Source: Diphasiastrum complanatum (Eukaryota; Streptophyta; Lycopodiopsida; Lycopodiales; Lycopodiaceae). Taken from it: a stretch of 64,000 nt of DNA. Location: NCBI GenBank assembly GCA_029204225.1, contig MU832093.1:23645-87644 (forward strand). The letters are read 5' to 3'. The notes beneath the pieces are model-generated. The model was not told where the DNA came from. It did no database searches and saw only the letters and a list, made by a program, of their open reading frames with translations. Positions 33,201 through 44,309 of the stretch are shown in pieces. How positions within the stretch are numbered: the stretch's first letter is position 1; each line of letters opens with the position of its first letter. The position numbers and the translations under genes are program-made.

Positions 33201-33594
33201 ATGAAGGCCAAGGCCCAAACTCCTACCAATATACAAAATGTAAAGACATTGTGGCCATTCACGTCCATTAGGGATTCAAACGATTAACTACAAAGAACTA
33301 TCTAATGCTCGTTTTCGATTGGTTGTCATTTCCAAGAAAACCCACACAACAGATTCAATAGCTACAGGTGCTAATCACTCTCCAAAACATCCAGAAGTGC
33401 TCTATCTCGTGGCCCATATCGATGCATAGCAGGGTCTCACAGAAGATTTGATCCAACATCGATTTACAATAAGCAGAATCAAGTTGTGCCTCAACTTCAT
33501 GCACTGCCACTTGCGCTTCAACCTTTGATTCATCAATGAATCACAAAGTGCGGAAAATAATAAACATGCATTCATTGCTGGATTTCAATCCTAA

Positions 33595-34088
33595 ATGCAA
33601 GTTTTCCATTACGATCCTGAAAGAAGGGAGCGCATTCATCCACTAGCGAAGATTCAGATTGAAGAGAGAGAAAACCATGCAAACCTATTGTTGAGAAAAA
33701 ATGACCTCAAGCCACCGGCTTACTATCTAATGGCCTTCATCCACTATCCATATGTCTCATATGACATGGTTACTCTCTTTCTCTCTCCAGCTACTGTCGA
33801 CTAACCCCACCTACTGCCACGCCCATGGATTTTGATGTGTATTCGATCATAAGCAGAATGGAAAGCCAACTCAAAAGCACTCGTACAGTATTATCACTCT
33901 AAAAAATGGTGAAGATGCTTGAAGATGAAAATGCAAGCCTCAAAGAACAGTTGACAGCCAAGAACTCTAAGATCGATCCTAGTCATGACAAAATCCAAGC
34001 TTTGGCCAAAACTTGGACAAACTTGCTCAAGAACTCGAAAGGAAAGAATATGATGGTGGTTTCAAATGCAATCAGGACCTTGCTTTGA
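33595..34088 (+). pseudogene. Possible gag/coiled-coil remnant
   Basis: Two open stretches: 33595-33804 (HYDPERRERIHPLAKIQIEE, RENHANLLLRKND) and about 33826-34088 (PMDFDVYSIISRMESQLKST, one TAA, then MLEDENASLKEQLTAKNSKI, PSHDKIQALAKTWTNLLKN). The second has coiled-coil heptads. These could be a gag N-terminal region or a captured gene; no zinc knuckle or protease follows on this strand. Confidence 0.3.
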
Positions 34089-34489
34089 AATTCACCCTAG
34101 AATACTAGTTCTATCAAAAGCAAGAAAACGTAACAGAGGTTTGTCTTTTAGGGACAACAACTCCAAGTCTCTCATGCTGATTTAAAGTTATCCTAGCTAC
34201 AATTCCCATCTATGTTCATAACATGTATTCACAGGAGGATTTTGAGTATCACTAATCCTCAACATGCGTTCATCGGAAGCATGTTGGAATTGCTAATAGT
34301 CCATACAAAATGGATAAATCGATTCACCCATAATTTATCTGTGAACTTAAACAAGATCATATGATTCAGAACATTGTGGCCTGATGCATGCTATCAAATA
34401 ATCAAGCAAAAACCAGCAATAAAGCAAGTAACCAGATTCCCTATAGTAGATCATTCACACTGGAGGGCCATTCTACCATATTAGGACTA

Positions 34490-34865
34490 TTTCATGTCCT
34501 TAACTGAATATGGTCGTAACATCATATGTCTTCTTTGCAAAATGGTTGGATTTTTCACAATAGTTACACTTGACTCCTTCCTCCTTATTGTGCTCTACTT
34601 TGTCTTGAATGGAGTTCCTATTCTTGTTACATATACTAGCAGTTTGATATCCGTTGTAGTGGCATTCAATTGGTATCTCCTTGCGCGTCAAGTTCTTTTT
34701 GAAGAAGTGTTGCCTTGATACTTGTGATGTCATGGATACGGCCAATTCTTCAAAACATGGAGGCCAATTGAGCATAATAATCCGACAAGCTATGAAGCAA
34801 TGATACAAGAGCTTCATCCTGGTTTTTGTCTATGCTCCGATTGTAGCCATCTGGTCAATTATTGA
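34490..34865 (-). pseudogene. Copia gag with zinc knuckle, minus strand
   Basis: Reads EALVSLLHSLSDYYAQLASM, then after a shift ELAVSMTSQVSRQHFFKKNL and EEGVKCNYCEKSNHFAKKTY. The knuckle has C-x2-C-x4-H-x4 but Thr in place of the final Cys. The LLxSLPxSYxxL-like segment is typical of copia gag (UBN2). Dead by frameshift and loss of the zinc ligand. Confidence 0.65.
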
Positions 34866-35109
34866 ATCGAGGTTCAAGAAATGATTTTCCTTCTAACATT
34901 TTCATCAACATCAGCTTTTTTCTTAGATGGAGCGGATTTGCCACTATTTTTATTTCAAATGTTGCTCACATCTCATTCCATGATTTTGTTGCATTCTTAG
35001 TCGTGCTAACATGGATTTCGTTGCCATTTAGGTTCAGAAGGATCAAGACTCTTACCTTGTTTTCTCTTTTACTCCAATCCCTTGCTTCCTACAAATTTGC
35101 TGCTTTTTC

Positions 35110-35505
35110 GTCATGACAATTTTTATCTCCCATAGATCCCTTTTAAGGAGGACCATTTGCATCTTTAGCTTGACAATTTTCACCATGGAATATCTGTATC
35201 ACCCGAGATTCCATGGAGACGTGAGGAGAAGAGAGGCATAAGACTTTGGAGAGAAGTTGAGAGAGAGGCAGGATGCTAATAGGGACAGGATCGTTGGCTA
35301 GGCAATGTGTTGAAGAAAGAGCGGGGGGGTCACATCTAAGGAACACGGTGGGCCTTTGCCCTCGGTGCATACTCAGCCACATGTTTTTTTTTTATCGTTT
35401 TCTTTTTAAATTGGCTTCTCGGACGCCACACGTCCGAACAATCAAGAAATTATCCCATAAGCATAACTAACAAGGAATATATAAGCCAAACTGGCAGTTA
35501 CCATA
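35110..35505. other. Spacer without gene
   Basis: No conserved coding signal. It leads into an unusually GC-rich block at 35505-35780. Confidence 0.35.
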
Positions 35506-35803
35506 CATGTGTGTGTGCTCAAGCGTGAGGTGCCCAACGTTGCTATCGCTGCCCGGCGCCCACTCGAGAGCTGCCCGGCGCTATCCTGCCTGCCCAGCGC
35601 CCACAGGGGGCTGCCCACTACCCATCCGCCTGCCCGGTGCCCCGATCCGAATAGTGCCCGCGAAAAAAAAAAATTCGGCCGCCTGGTTATGTTTGATGGT
35701 GGTCCCTGCTCGGGTCGAGGAACGGGGGCACATGGCGGCGAATGACTGGGTTGAGGCCAAACATTAAACGTGTGGCCCCGTGCCTTAAAGCGCCAAATGG
35801 GAG

Positions 35804-35805
<2 letters not shown>
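35505..35805. other. GC-rich island with GCTGCCCGGCGC-type repeats
   Basis: In an AT-rich window this block is strongly GC-rich and repeats (C)TGCCCGGCGCC(C), TGCCTGCCCAGCGCCCAC and TGCCCACTACCC between about 35545 and 35660. Frames in all directions stay open only because of base composition. It could be part of an LTR or an insertion; no partner copy is present. Confidence 0.45.

Positions 35806-35872
<67 letters not shown>
35806..35872. repeat. (GA)n microsatellite
   Basis: About 67 bp of GA dinucleotides. 35873-36135 contains a short ATT repeat (about 36001-36017) and no gene. Confidence 0.95.
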
Positions 35873-35873
<1 letters not shown>

Positions 35874-36135
35874 CCACATGAGAAAGCTAGTTCCTGGTTG
35901 CATGGCCAAGAACTAGCACCGAGAAGTGGCTATTACTTAGATGAGGCAAACTTGTGAGCTAGTTGTTGTCAGGTGTGGCAGCACAGGGAGGATGCGGTTT
36001 ATTATTATTATTATTATTTTTGTACGACTAAGAACTCATCTAGCGTGTTTTTGGCTTACATCTAGGGTGAAAAAGCACCCACATACGGCCATGTGGCTAG
36101 GCGAGGGATAGGACACCTTGTGAATAGATGACAAG

Positions 36136-36291
36136 TGTTAAGAACAATAATGGGTGCATGAATAAATAACTAGTTAAAGTAATAGGGTCCCAAACGTCAC
36201 ATGACGGTTCGACCACTTTTATCTCTTTATATTGTGTATGGGCATTTCGCTCTCATCTGATTAATCATTAATAAAAGAATGTAGTTAGTCA

Positions 36292-36341
<50 letters not shown>

Positions 36342-36370
36342 TCTGCTGCGTGATCTCTGAAATGTAATAT
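36136..36370 (+). repeat. LTR copy 1 of the small element
   Basis: Starts TGTTAAGAACAATAATG and ends in the 26-bp tail at 36345-36370. Includes a CT microsatellite (36294-36344) and a possible TATA box (CTTTATATTG). Confidence 0.65.
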
Positions 36371-36379
36371 GTAAGGGGG

Positions 36380-36476
36380 AAGGCCCCAGGGCGGGGGCCT
36401 TCCGGGTTTTGAGGCCCTCGAGGGCGGCAGCCCGAGGGCGCCTCCAAACCCGGAAGGCCTCCCGCCCGGGGGCCTT
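36380..36476. other. GC-rich perfect-like hairpin, 46-bp arms
   Basis: The left arm starts AAGGCCCCAGGGCGGGGGCC at 36380 and the right arm ends CCCGCCCGGGGGCCTT at 36476. The arms pair over about 46 bp with few mismatches around a loop of about five bases, including the CCTTCCGGGTTT/AAACCCGGAAGG core. Surroundings are AT-rich. It lies at the left of the about 410-bp segment interrupting the LTR. Confidence 0.8.
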
Positions 36477-37303
36477 CTCTGCGTAAATTAACACATTTTT
36501 TTTTTTTTAACTTTTATTTTTATTTTTACAAAGTTGACTTTCTGAAAATAATAATTTAGGATATATGTGACTTTTTAAAAATAAAAACTGTACCTTACAT
36601 TTTTGTAAGGTGATTTTTTAAATTTTTAAAATAGTAAGTGTACATTACAAATGTGTAATGTACTTATTGCCAAAAATACAAAATTATGCCATTTAAGGCA
36701 ACTTTTAAATGAACTGAGAAAAAATGGGCAGGTATTTACGGTATCAGAGGCTACCGCACAGCGATCTCTCTCCCTCTCCCTCTCCTGCTGCGTGATCTCT
36801 GAAATGTAATATGGTATCCTACCTCCCAGCGATCAATCTTGCTCCTCTCTATTTGAAGCAAAATAGAAAGAAGTCTCAGAAATCAGCCACGTGTGAAAGA
36901 TTGAACAAGAAATGTCTGAAACCAGCCCTGGTAAACACGAAGAAGAGATGGCAATCATCTCTGATACAGAACAAGCCAAAGTTGCTGAAGCAAGCAACCA
37001 ATATACAGAAAGATGCAAGATCAATGTGAGCTCTTTGTAGGTGCTAGAAAGCTGGAGTAAAGCAAAGAGCATGTGCAGATATTCAGAAAGACGTTCTTAG
37101 TATGGTGCACATGAAGATGCACTCCTGAGGCATAGACCAAGGAGGACACAGGATCAAATCAAAAGCTGAAGCTTTCACATGAAGTGGGAGCAGTGACAAC
37201 AATGTCAAAATAATAATAGCTATGAACTTAATAAGATCTGAATAAGATCATTTCATATGATAGTAGCATGAATAAATCTGTGAATGCTCCATTAAGTGGG
37301 GAG

Positions 37304-37479
37304 TGTGAAGAACAATAATGTGCGCATGCACACATGACTAAATAACTAGTTAAAGTGAGAGGGTCCCCAAATGTCACATGACGGTTCGACCACTTTTCTC
37401 TCTCTATATTGTGTATATTGTGTATGGGCAGTTCGCTCTTCTCTGATTAATCATTAATAAAAGAATGTAGCTACTCACA

Positions 37480-37518
<39 letters not shown>

Positions 37519-37540
37519 TGCGTGATCTCTGAAATGTAAT
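37304..37540 (+). repeat. LTR copy 2 of the small element
   Basis: Starts TGTGAAGAACAATAATG after the purine tract GTGGGGAG. It is followed not by flanking DNA typical of an insertion end but by copia gag-like sequence from 37.6 kb, so it may serve two tandem elements. Confidence 0.65.
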
Positions 37541-37619
37541 TACGAGCACACCTTATTGTAATCTGCTTAAACTACATCAAGCACAAGAAATCACCACCAA
37601 TTTTCTGCTGCAAATACGG

Positions 37620-38450
37620 CCTGGAAAATGAAAAGATACACAGCGGAGATAGCATGAGTGTACATGTTGAGAAAATCAGAACCATGGCAACACAATTGGA
37701 GGCAGGTGCAATAATGTGAAGCATTTAGTATTCAGGATTCTGGGGAGTCTTTCTAAGCATTGCGAAGCACTGGTCGTGACACTGGAAGGACGGGATAAGA
37801 GACGAAATTTAGATTATCTATGCAACTGTTTGATGTAGGATGACGTGAAGAGACAATTATAAGGGAAGCAAGTGGACGTTGCATTCCTCAGTGGATTCAA
37901 GAATTTCAAGGCCAAGAAAAAACAGTTGCTAGAAAGAAACCAAGCGTGAGCATATTCAAAGAGAAGGAACAATTAAGATGGATTCATGAAGGGGCAGCGA
38001 TGTAAAGCGCTACCGCTGTCGAATTTTAGAATTGTGAGGCATTGTCCCAAGAAGCATACAAGAGAAGGCTCATCCGAGAAGTCAATCATGATGACGAAGA
38101 AATAAAGGAAGGCTTATTGCTTTCATGAAAATAATAGCTGCTTTAATTTCAAGTGACAAATATTTGTCATCTGAGAGTTGCACCGAAATCATGCTACTGG
38201 CAAACAAACTTAAGGGAGCCAACACTGAAACTGATATGTTATGGTATTTAGATTTTGCAGCTGCCAGCCACACGACATTTAATAGAGCTTTTACTCAATT
38301 GAATAAAGAGAAGAAAGAAATGCTTGCTCATGTACTTAATCATGTGTCTAATATTGCAAAGAAATTACTTTCCATTAGTGGCATAACTGACATGGGGTTA
38401 AATTACGTATTGTTGACGAATTATTGGATATTGATAAAAGGAGTCTCTGT
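37620..38450 (+). pseudogene. Copia gag and protease relic
   Basis: At 37654 MSVHVEKIRTMATQLEAGAI resembles the H-x-x-x-I-R-x-x-x-x-Q-L region of copia gag. Near 38010 a broken zinc knuckle (CRILELxGIVP) is visible. At 38240-38290 MLWYLDFAAASHTTFNRAFT matches the protease site W-Y-L-D-S-G-A-x-x-H with DSGA changed to DFAA, so inactive. LLSISGITDMG follows. Many stops and shifts; an AG microsatellite starts at 38511. Confidence 0.55.
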
Positions 38451-38559
38451 AGGAATAGGAAATAAAAAAAGAGGGCTTTATGAGGTAGGGGATTCTCAGA
38501 AGAGGCAGAGAGAGAGAGAGAGAGAGAGATTGCTTGTGTCACAAATGAAAGGAATCGTT

Positions 38560-39469
38560 ATGGTCAGCAGCTGCTGCTGTTTATTAACAAAAAACAGTAT
38601 GCTTAATATGCCATAATTTGCCTTATTATTTTTAGTAAGACAGTTTTGAAGGGCATAAACTCTTGAACTTTCAAAATGAAAGGTGCAATCTCCTCGTTTG
38701 TCAATGGCACAAAATCATCAAAAATCTTCCACCGTTGAATCTCATAATGGTCGTTCCGGTTCTGCCACGTTTGGTACCATCATCCATTGAAATGAGTCCA
38801 GCTGTCATCATGCCACGTGACAAAAATCCAAGTGGTACAGCGTAACGTGCTTGATGCTCCTTGCTTCAGCTACTGCTACTCTCGTCTAGGAAAAAGAGAT
38901 GGATCGCGATCGAGGGCAACATCATCACTGCAAACTGATCTCAACAAAAATCCTTGGCTGCATAGGCGATGATTAATAATTCAATGATTTTGGAAGTGGC
39001 AGCTTCTATCTTGGGAATCAGGCTGCAGCTATGAAGCCATTCATGCTGAGGCGTAGCAAGAAATGGGTACTCTGATGCCTGCAGATAGCAGAAAATCTCC
39101 AGCATTCTTATGGGTTTGTTTTCATAAAGATTATGGGAAGTTTCCGGATCCAAGCTTTTCTACATACAGGGAATTTGGAGTAAAAGATGGGATTATCAGT
39201 GCAGGCATCATGGCATTCTATCTACTTGGAGGTGGGCTGGTTCGCTTTTGTGGTTTGGTCAACCAGCTTCTACCCTCAAGTGATTCTCAACTATCGCCGC
39301 AAAAGGTTGGGATCTATTCAGGTGAAATGGCTATGATATCTTTCTGACAATTTTTGGTGTTGACAATTTTTGGAGATTCTCGACCTTGGTGTTTTCTGGA
39401 TGAATGAACATTAGCGTCTATGCGTCTCTCTCTCTCTCTCTGGATGAACCTTGGCGTCTCTGCGTCCGC

Positions 39470-39503
<34 letters not shown>

Positions 39504-39589
39504 TACCAAATGATTGCAACTAATTTGAAGGGCAGCACCATCTGACCATAACATCAGAGAACGGGCCCTCCACGGCCCGTTATCTCATA
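38560..39589. other. Spacer with one hydrophobic frame of unknown origin
   Basis: A 94-codon plus-strand frame at 39063-39347 (YREFGVKDGIISAGIMAFYL, LGGGLVRFCGLVNQLL) could be a coding remnant but matches nothing I know. CT microsatellites occupy 39426-39442 and 39473-39500. No further gene. Confidence 0.3.
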
Positions 39590-40010
39590 CATATTTGGCA
39601 CAAGAGAGTAGGCCAACTTGGGTTAGCTAATTGCATTACGTAAATTGGCCAAAGAAAATCAGCTTCTAAGAGACTTCAACTGGGATTTCAATTCAGACAT
39701 TGCCACATGTGATGCGTGTGTGTATGGAAAGCAAAAGAGCCGTTTTCTAGCTATGAAAGGAAGCATGTGTCGTAGTTGTTGAATCTAACATTCAAACTTA
39801 TGCTGGTCTATGAAGGTGGTGACATCATTAGGAGGTGCAGAATACTATGTGATATTTATTGATGATTTTTCTCGGAGGGTATTCATACAAGTCCTTAAGA
39901 ATACCAACCCTTTGAGACGTTCAAATTTTCAAGAAGTATGCCTAAAAGGTCCCAAGAAAAAGAGTGAGGATAGACAACAGAGAGGAATTCAAAAGCGATA
40001 AGAACAAGCA
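39590..40010 (+). pseudogene. Copia pre-integrase and integrase relic
   Basis: WHKRVGQLGLANCIT starts the HHCC zinc-binding region, and CDACVYGKQKSRF its CxxC. After shifts, MKVVTSLGGAEYYVIFIDDF and SRRVFIQVLKN are the start of the rve catalytic core; the first catalytic Asp region is damaged (TYAGL in place of a D-V-C-G-P-like motif). RIDNREEFKS holds the second Asp. Distance and orientation suggest it belongs with the gag/protease relic at 37.6-38.4 kb. Confidence 0.7.
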
Positions 40011-40039
40011 TTGGGCTACCAGATGCACTCATGGGGCTT

Positions 40040-40990
40040 AAAGACACGATTGCGTTTAACCCCATGTGCTAATTCACCCACAATAAGCTCGTGTCCACTC
40101 AACAGGTATGGCCCAGGCGCCTAGTAGATGCACTTACTAAAGCTTATGATAGACCTTTCAGCTATTACTTTGTAAATGTAAAGATGCATTGTTGCGAAAA
40201 TTCTTTAGGAATGCTCCCGTTGTAAGTCAAATTTCGTCTGGACTTCCACATTGTTTCCACAGTTTGCTGAAAGAGGTCACTGAATCTCAATGATCTCTGC
40301 CACCAGCTGCTTCAGGGGAGTGATAGCGGACAAAGATTTGAACATCTGTGTTTAGAGCCATATTCAATTGACCTTCGTCCCGAGTGAACAAGTCTGCTTC
40401 CATGTAAAAGCAGCCTTTAACCTACTTCGCCACAGGGTGGCTTTGAATCTCAATGATCTCTGCCACTGCTGCTTCAGGGGAGTGATAGCGGCGGACAAGG
40501 CTTTGAACATCTGTGTTTAGAGCCATATTCAATTGATCTTCGCCCTGAGTGAACAAGTCTGCTACCATGTAAAAGTAGCCTTCAACACACTTCGCCACAA
40601 GGTGGCTTGGTGCATGCAGGTTGCATGATACAAAAGGTAGTGGGCTTGCTCACTCGAGTTACCTAGTTCATATTCTATCCATTTCAAAATAAGACCATTG
40701 CTTATATAAGTCTTGATATTAAACTTCAAAGTAAAGACAAGCATTGTGATGAAAGTGTCTTTTGTTTCATACCTTTCAACTTTCAAGAATAAAAAGGTGC
40801 ATTTGCGTTTCAAAACACAGGGCTCGCTGGGAAGAAAAGGAGGGAAGGAGCAATAAGTAGGTGAGTGTGACATTTGTATCATTACAAGACGTGGTCACAA
40901 CGTGACGTATCCTTATAACTTACAAGTTACAAAAGTGATTTAAAAAATAGCAAAAAGTGGGCAAACATACAATTCGTTGCTAGCTAAGAA
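40040..40990. repeat. Dispersed repeat, copy 1
   Basis: Shares ordered similarity blocks with 58255-59090: ACCCACAATAA(A/G)CTCG, TGCACTTAC, TTACTTTG.AA..GTAAGATGCATTGTTGC-like, GGGAGGGAAGGA(G/A)CAATAA, and TTCGTTGCTA.C(A/T)AAGAAGAA. Contains the tandem duplication at 40281. Element class unknown. Confidence 0.55.
40281..40608. repeat. 163-bp tandem duplication
   Basis: Units start TGAATCTCAATGATCTCTGC at 40281 and 40444 and run to about 40443 and 40608. Identity is roughly nine in ten by eye. Differences include GGACAAAGATTT/GGCGGACAAGGCTTT and CTTCGTCCCG/CTTCGCCCTG. Confidence 0.88.
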
Positions 40991-40999
40991 GAAATACAC

Positions 41000-42552
41000 C
41001 AAATAGTACGTACACAGCTAGATTAATGGTATACGCATCAAGGATACGTATTACAATTTTCAAACACGATATATTATTCAAATGGCCTCAAACCCTCAAA
41101 GTATTGGCGCTGGAAGTCCTCGCTGGCTCAATAGAAAGATTCAGCAGCGGCAGAATGCCACTCTGCCAACGCCATCTCGCCAGTTTAAGGTTTCAAACAT
41201 TTAAGCACAAAAAGTGCTTCGCAGTACTACTACGTGTGCACTACGTTCGACGTTTGACTTCAAACTTCATATCTATTCAAAATCTAAACTGTCTTGAAAG
41301 TTGAAAGGATAGATAATACCGGAGCTAATGGGAGCCTCGTGAAATTCATTTTTACATTCTTTTCCACTCATTTTCGGGGTGTCAAAAACGGTCAATTTTT
41401 TCCACTCATTTTCCGGGTGTAAAAAACGGTCAATTTTTTTTAATATTTCATCTTTTGGTGGTGTCGAAAGGTGCATATTAAAAAAAATTTGACACAATTT
41501 TTTTCCCACACATTATGTTTTGTGAAGCTCTGTTTAATTCATAAAAATGTGAAAATTGATTTTACGAAAGGAAGCCATTTAGTCATATGTACTAAATAGG
41601 TGGGGCTTTTTTGTGCCCATTTTTAAACTACCTAAAGAGTACAATGGAAGCAGTTCTCTAACCCACATTTTTTGAATCTCAAAGGTTGATTATGTTTTTT
41701 AAATGTAAATTTTGGGTCATAATAGTCATGCGAACAAAGTCAAATTACTATCCATTACACAATGGAAGGAATTTGAGCACAATCTCATTTGCTCGGCTCC
41801 TTGCATAATATTATGTGCTTTATAACATAGTTCATATTACGACTAGTATTCATGAGCATATAAACCAATGTTGGTCGGTTCTCTCATATTTAAAATACTT
41901 GTCAATTCAAAGTATTAGCCTATTTTGAAGACCAAAAACTATCGGTTTAATATATTAGATTGCATTGCCTATTGATGTTTGAAAAATTATCGAGGGCACA
42001 AAAAACACACCACTCGAACTACTCCCCCAAGTCATGAGCTAGCTCTAGATCTCGAGTCATGGGCTAGTCACCTCCTGGGACCCATATCCAGGAGCCAAGT
42101 TGATTTTGCCCACACCAAGACAACTCTTAGGACCATATCTGGGAGTTCGACTGAATTGCCAGACTTGCCAAGCTTAATCAGCAAAATAAAAATTAAGTCC
42201 AGAAACGTACTTTACCAAAAAACACTAGATTCTAGGACAAGTGGGACATGCCAAATCACACCATAACTATAGGGTGAGTCCGGCGGCAGACAAAAACTTG
42301 GACAGCTCAACCAGTGCCAGGAATCCAGTCGCCAGGTCTCACTTCTCTCTACTAGCTCAAGCCAAGCACAATGCCCATCACCTATTGGTGGCCCCGAGAC
42401 CATCGAGACCAGTCAATCTAGGTTTGAATGTAACATCTTCCAGATTTAATACAGTTGATCCTTCAACCTTTTGCATCTCTAGAATCTAATGGTCCACATC
42501 ACCAACGTGTGGCTCGCGGTTATGCCACTTGGTCAGTTTGGTGACCACTATG
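41000..42552. other. Spacer without gene
   Basis: Contains a 38-bp tandem repeat at 41363-41438 (listed) and no conserved frame. The open frames at 41979-42489 lack motifs. Confidence 0.4.
41363..41438. repeat. 38-bp tandem repeat, two units
   Basis: TCCACTCATTTTC(G/C)GGGTGT and AAAAACGGTCAATTTTT occur in both units, starting at 41363 and 41401. Confidence 0.85.
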
Positions 42553-42770
42553 TGTTGGGATTTCATGAGTGACTTGTCTTTGCCTTTGGGTACCTTTTGG
42601 GGACGGATTCTGAGTTGGCTTTCGAGTTGGTTGGGATTCCACTTATCTGAAGTCTAAATGGTTAGGCATTTTTCATTTCTAGTTGGCTTTCTAGTGAGTT
42701 TATGATGGATGAATGTTAGACTTAGCCGTGTCGCTCAAGTTCCAGTGCCCTTTAAGATGTATGCGCAACA
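42553..42770 (+). repeat. LTR with adjacent primer site
   Basis: 218 bp from TGTTGGGATTTCATG to GCGCAACA, with inverted TGTTG/CAACA ends. Two bases later stands a primer site. No partner LTR or coding region follows; 42786-43378 has no gene. Gypsy or copia class not decidable. Confidence 0.6.
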
Positions 42771-42772
42771 TG

Positions 42773-42785
42773 TGGTATCAAAGCC
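42773..42785 (+). promoter_or_regulatory. Primer-binding site
   Basis: TGGTATCAAAGCC, an initiator Met-tRNA-type site, two bases after the LTR end. Confidence 0.8.
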
Positions 42786-43378
42786 GACTACACAGTATAA
42801 GCACGAATGCGTCCACGGTCGGGGTGGTGGACAGAATGGGGAATTGATGTGACAAGGTGCTACCCTTGAGATGTAAGCACGGTAAATTTTTTGGGTGTGG
42901 GTGTGAGTCTGGCACCGTTTGCACTTAGGACAGATGAGGCCAATTGTTGCCTAGGTAGGTGGAAGCACAATATGTGCCTTGTGGGGTGTGGAGAGACATA
43001 TTCGAACTGTACGGATTAACCATTGATACATAGATGTTGTTCAAATCTGGGTATAAAGCACGGGTGATTAGCTACTGGTGCGGGATAGTTGCCGATCATT
43101 CAAGATGGATGTTTCTCGTGGGCTAATTTTGTGATAGATTTAAGTGGGCACGACTAGGCAAAGGTCTAGATCAATCGTGAATGTATGAATGTGAATGCTA
43201 AATGCTTTTTTTTTATTTTCACCTCTGCACATCAATAAATTCATGTTTGGCTTGATGGGAAGTTCTGATTTGTTCCCAGGAGATGAAAGGCTAGATAGAG
43301 TTGACTTGGCAGGCGTAGCTACTGCTATGGACTACGGTCTAATTCTCGTCCAAGCCCTAGATCACTTTTGACGATTTG

Positions 43379-44292
43379 TTGTGAGATTAAAATTCTAAAC
43401 AACAGATAATGTTGAGTAAAATAATAGCGGAAAGATATCTACTGCTAGCATGCATTCCAATATTACAAATCATACATATTATAGAACATAGTATTGTTTG
43501 AAGAATTGCTTCTATTATCAGAACTGAATGTACAATGTTTTTCTTGAGCATTGTCTGTTTCCCACATCAGCGCATTGGCGCAAGAGAGGTGTAGTTGTCT
43601 CTCACGAATAATGTGACTACCTACTACTAATCTGTAAACTCACTCTCGAGCTATCTCATACTCTTACAGTTCTGTCTATCTGTGACTGTATATTCTATAT
43701 CTGTGATCTCCTCTCTTTTTTGTATCTTCTGTTGATCCCTATATGTGATCAATCCAGGGAACTAATTAAGTTAAAGCTTTATTTAAAAAAAATGCATTAG
43801 GCTAAACTGATTCTAGTTTTTTGTCACTGTGCTCTGTACATCAGCTGCTTTCGGCTCATTACTTTACGCTGCGGACCTTCGCATTTTGCTAAAAGACACC
43901 TTCGTGATTTCAAGTGCACCTTCGCATTTTTCGAAAGGCATTTGGAGACAGTGGCACATTTTTACCGAAGGGCGAAAAATGCGACAAACCCAAAGGTAGG
44001 CTGAAAAACATTTTGTAAGGCATTTGTGAGACAGTGTCGCATTTTTTACCTAATTGCGAAAAATGCGACAGTGTCGGGAGGGTTGGCCTGAATTATTTTT
44101 CTAAGTGCTTTTGACTTAGTGCTGCATTTTTCTCATGACCAAAAAATTGCAACTGTGCGACGAGACAGTTGAAAAACGCAGACTGTGCGAAACGTAGTTC
44201 CAAATGCAACAATAAGAAAAAACAACAAGGAAAGACTAAGAAAAAAAAAATGCTAAGGCTTTGAAAGATAAAAACTCTTAATTTTTTCAGCA
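43379..44292 (-). repeat. Possible 3' LTR of the minus-strand copia element
   Basis: On the minus strand the copia pol end is followed by TTTAGAGAG and TGCTGAAAAAATTAAG at 44292. A matching CA end could be at 43379 (minus ...TCACAACA). Contains the CGCATTTTTCG motif block at 43880-44070. No 5' partner because that side is cut at 46.7 kb. Confidence 0.35.
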
Positions 44293-44309
44293 CTCTCTAA
44301 AGCTAGTAT

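Larger units (their letters stand above)
36136..37540 (+). mobile_element. Small LTR element with interrupted 5' LTR
   Basis: LTR-like copies 36136-36370 and 37304-37540 share AAGAACAATAATG, ACTAAATAACTAGTTAAAGT, CACATGACGGTTCGACCAC, TTAATCATTAATAAAAGAATG, a CT microsatellite and a 26-bp tail (36345-36370; again 37515-37540 in near-identical form). A purine tract GTGGGGAG precedes the second copy. The tail occurs a third time at 36787-36812, followed by TGGTATCC, a primer-site-like start. So about 410 bp separate two copies of the LTR tail. The interior (36813-37303) has only a short possible gag start (MSETSPGKHEEEMAIISDTE). No pol. A TRIM-like or internally deleted copia is likely. Confidence 0.6.

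Noticed and set aside
42212-42489. Frames in the 41-42.5 kb spacer
   Set aside because: Short, overlapping on both strands, no motif or splice context.
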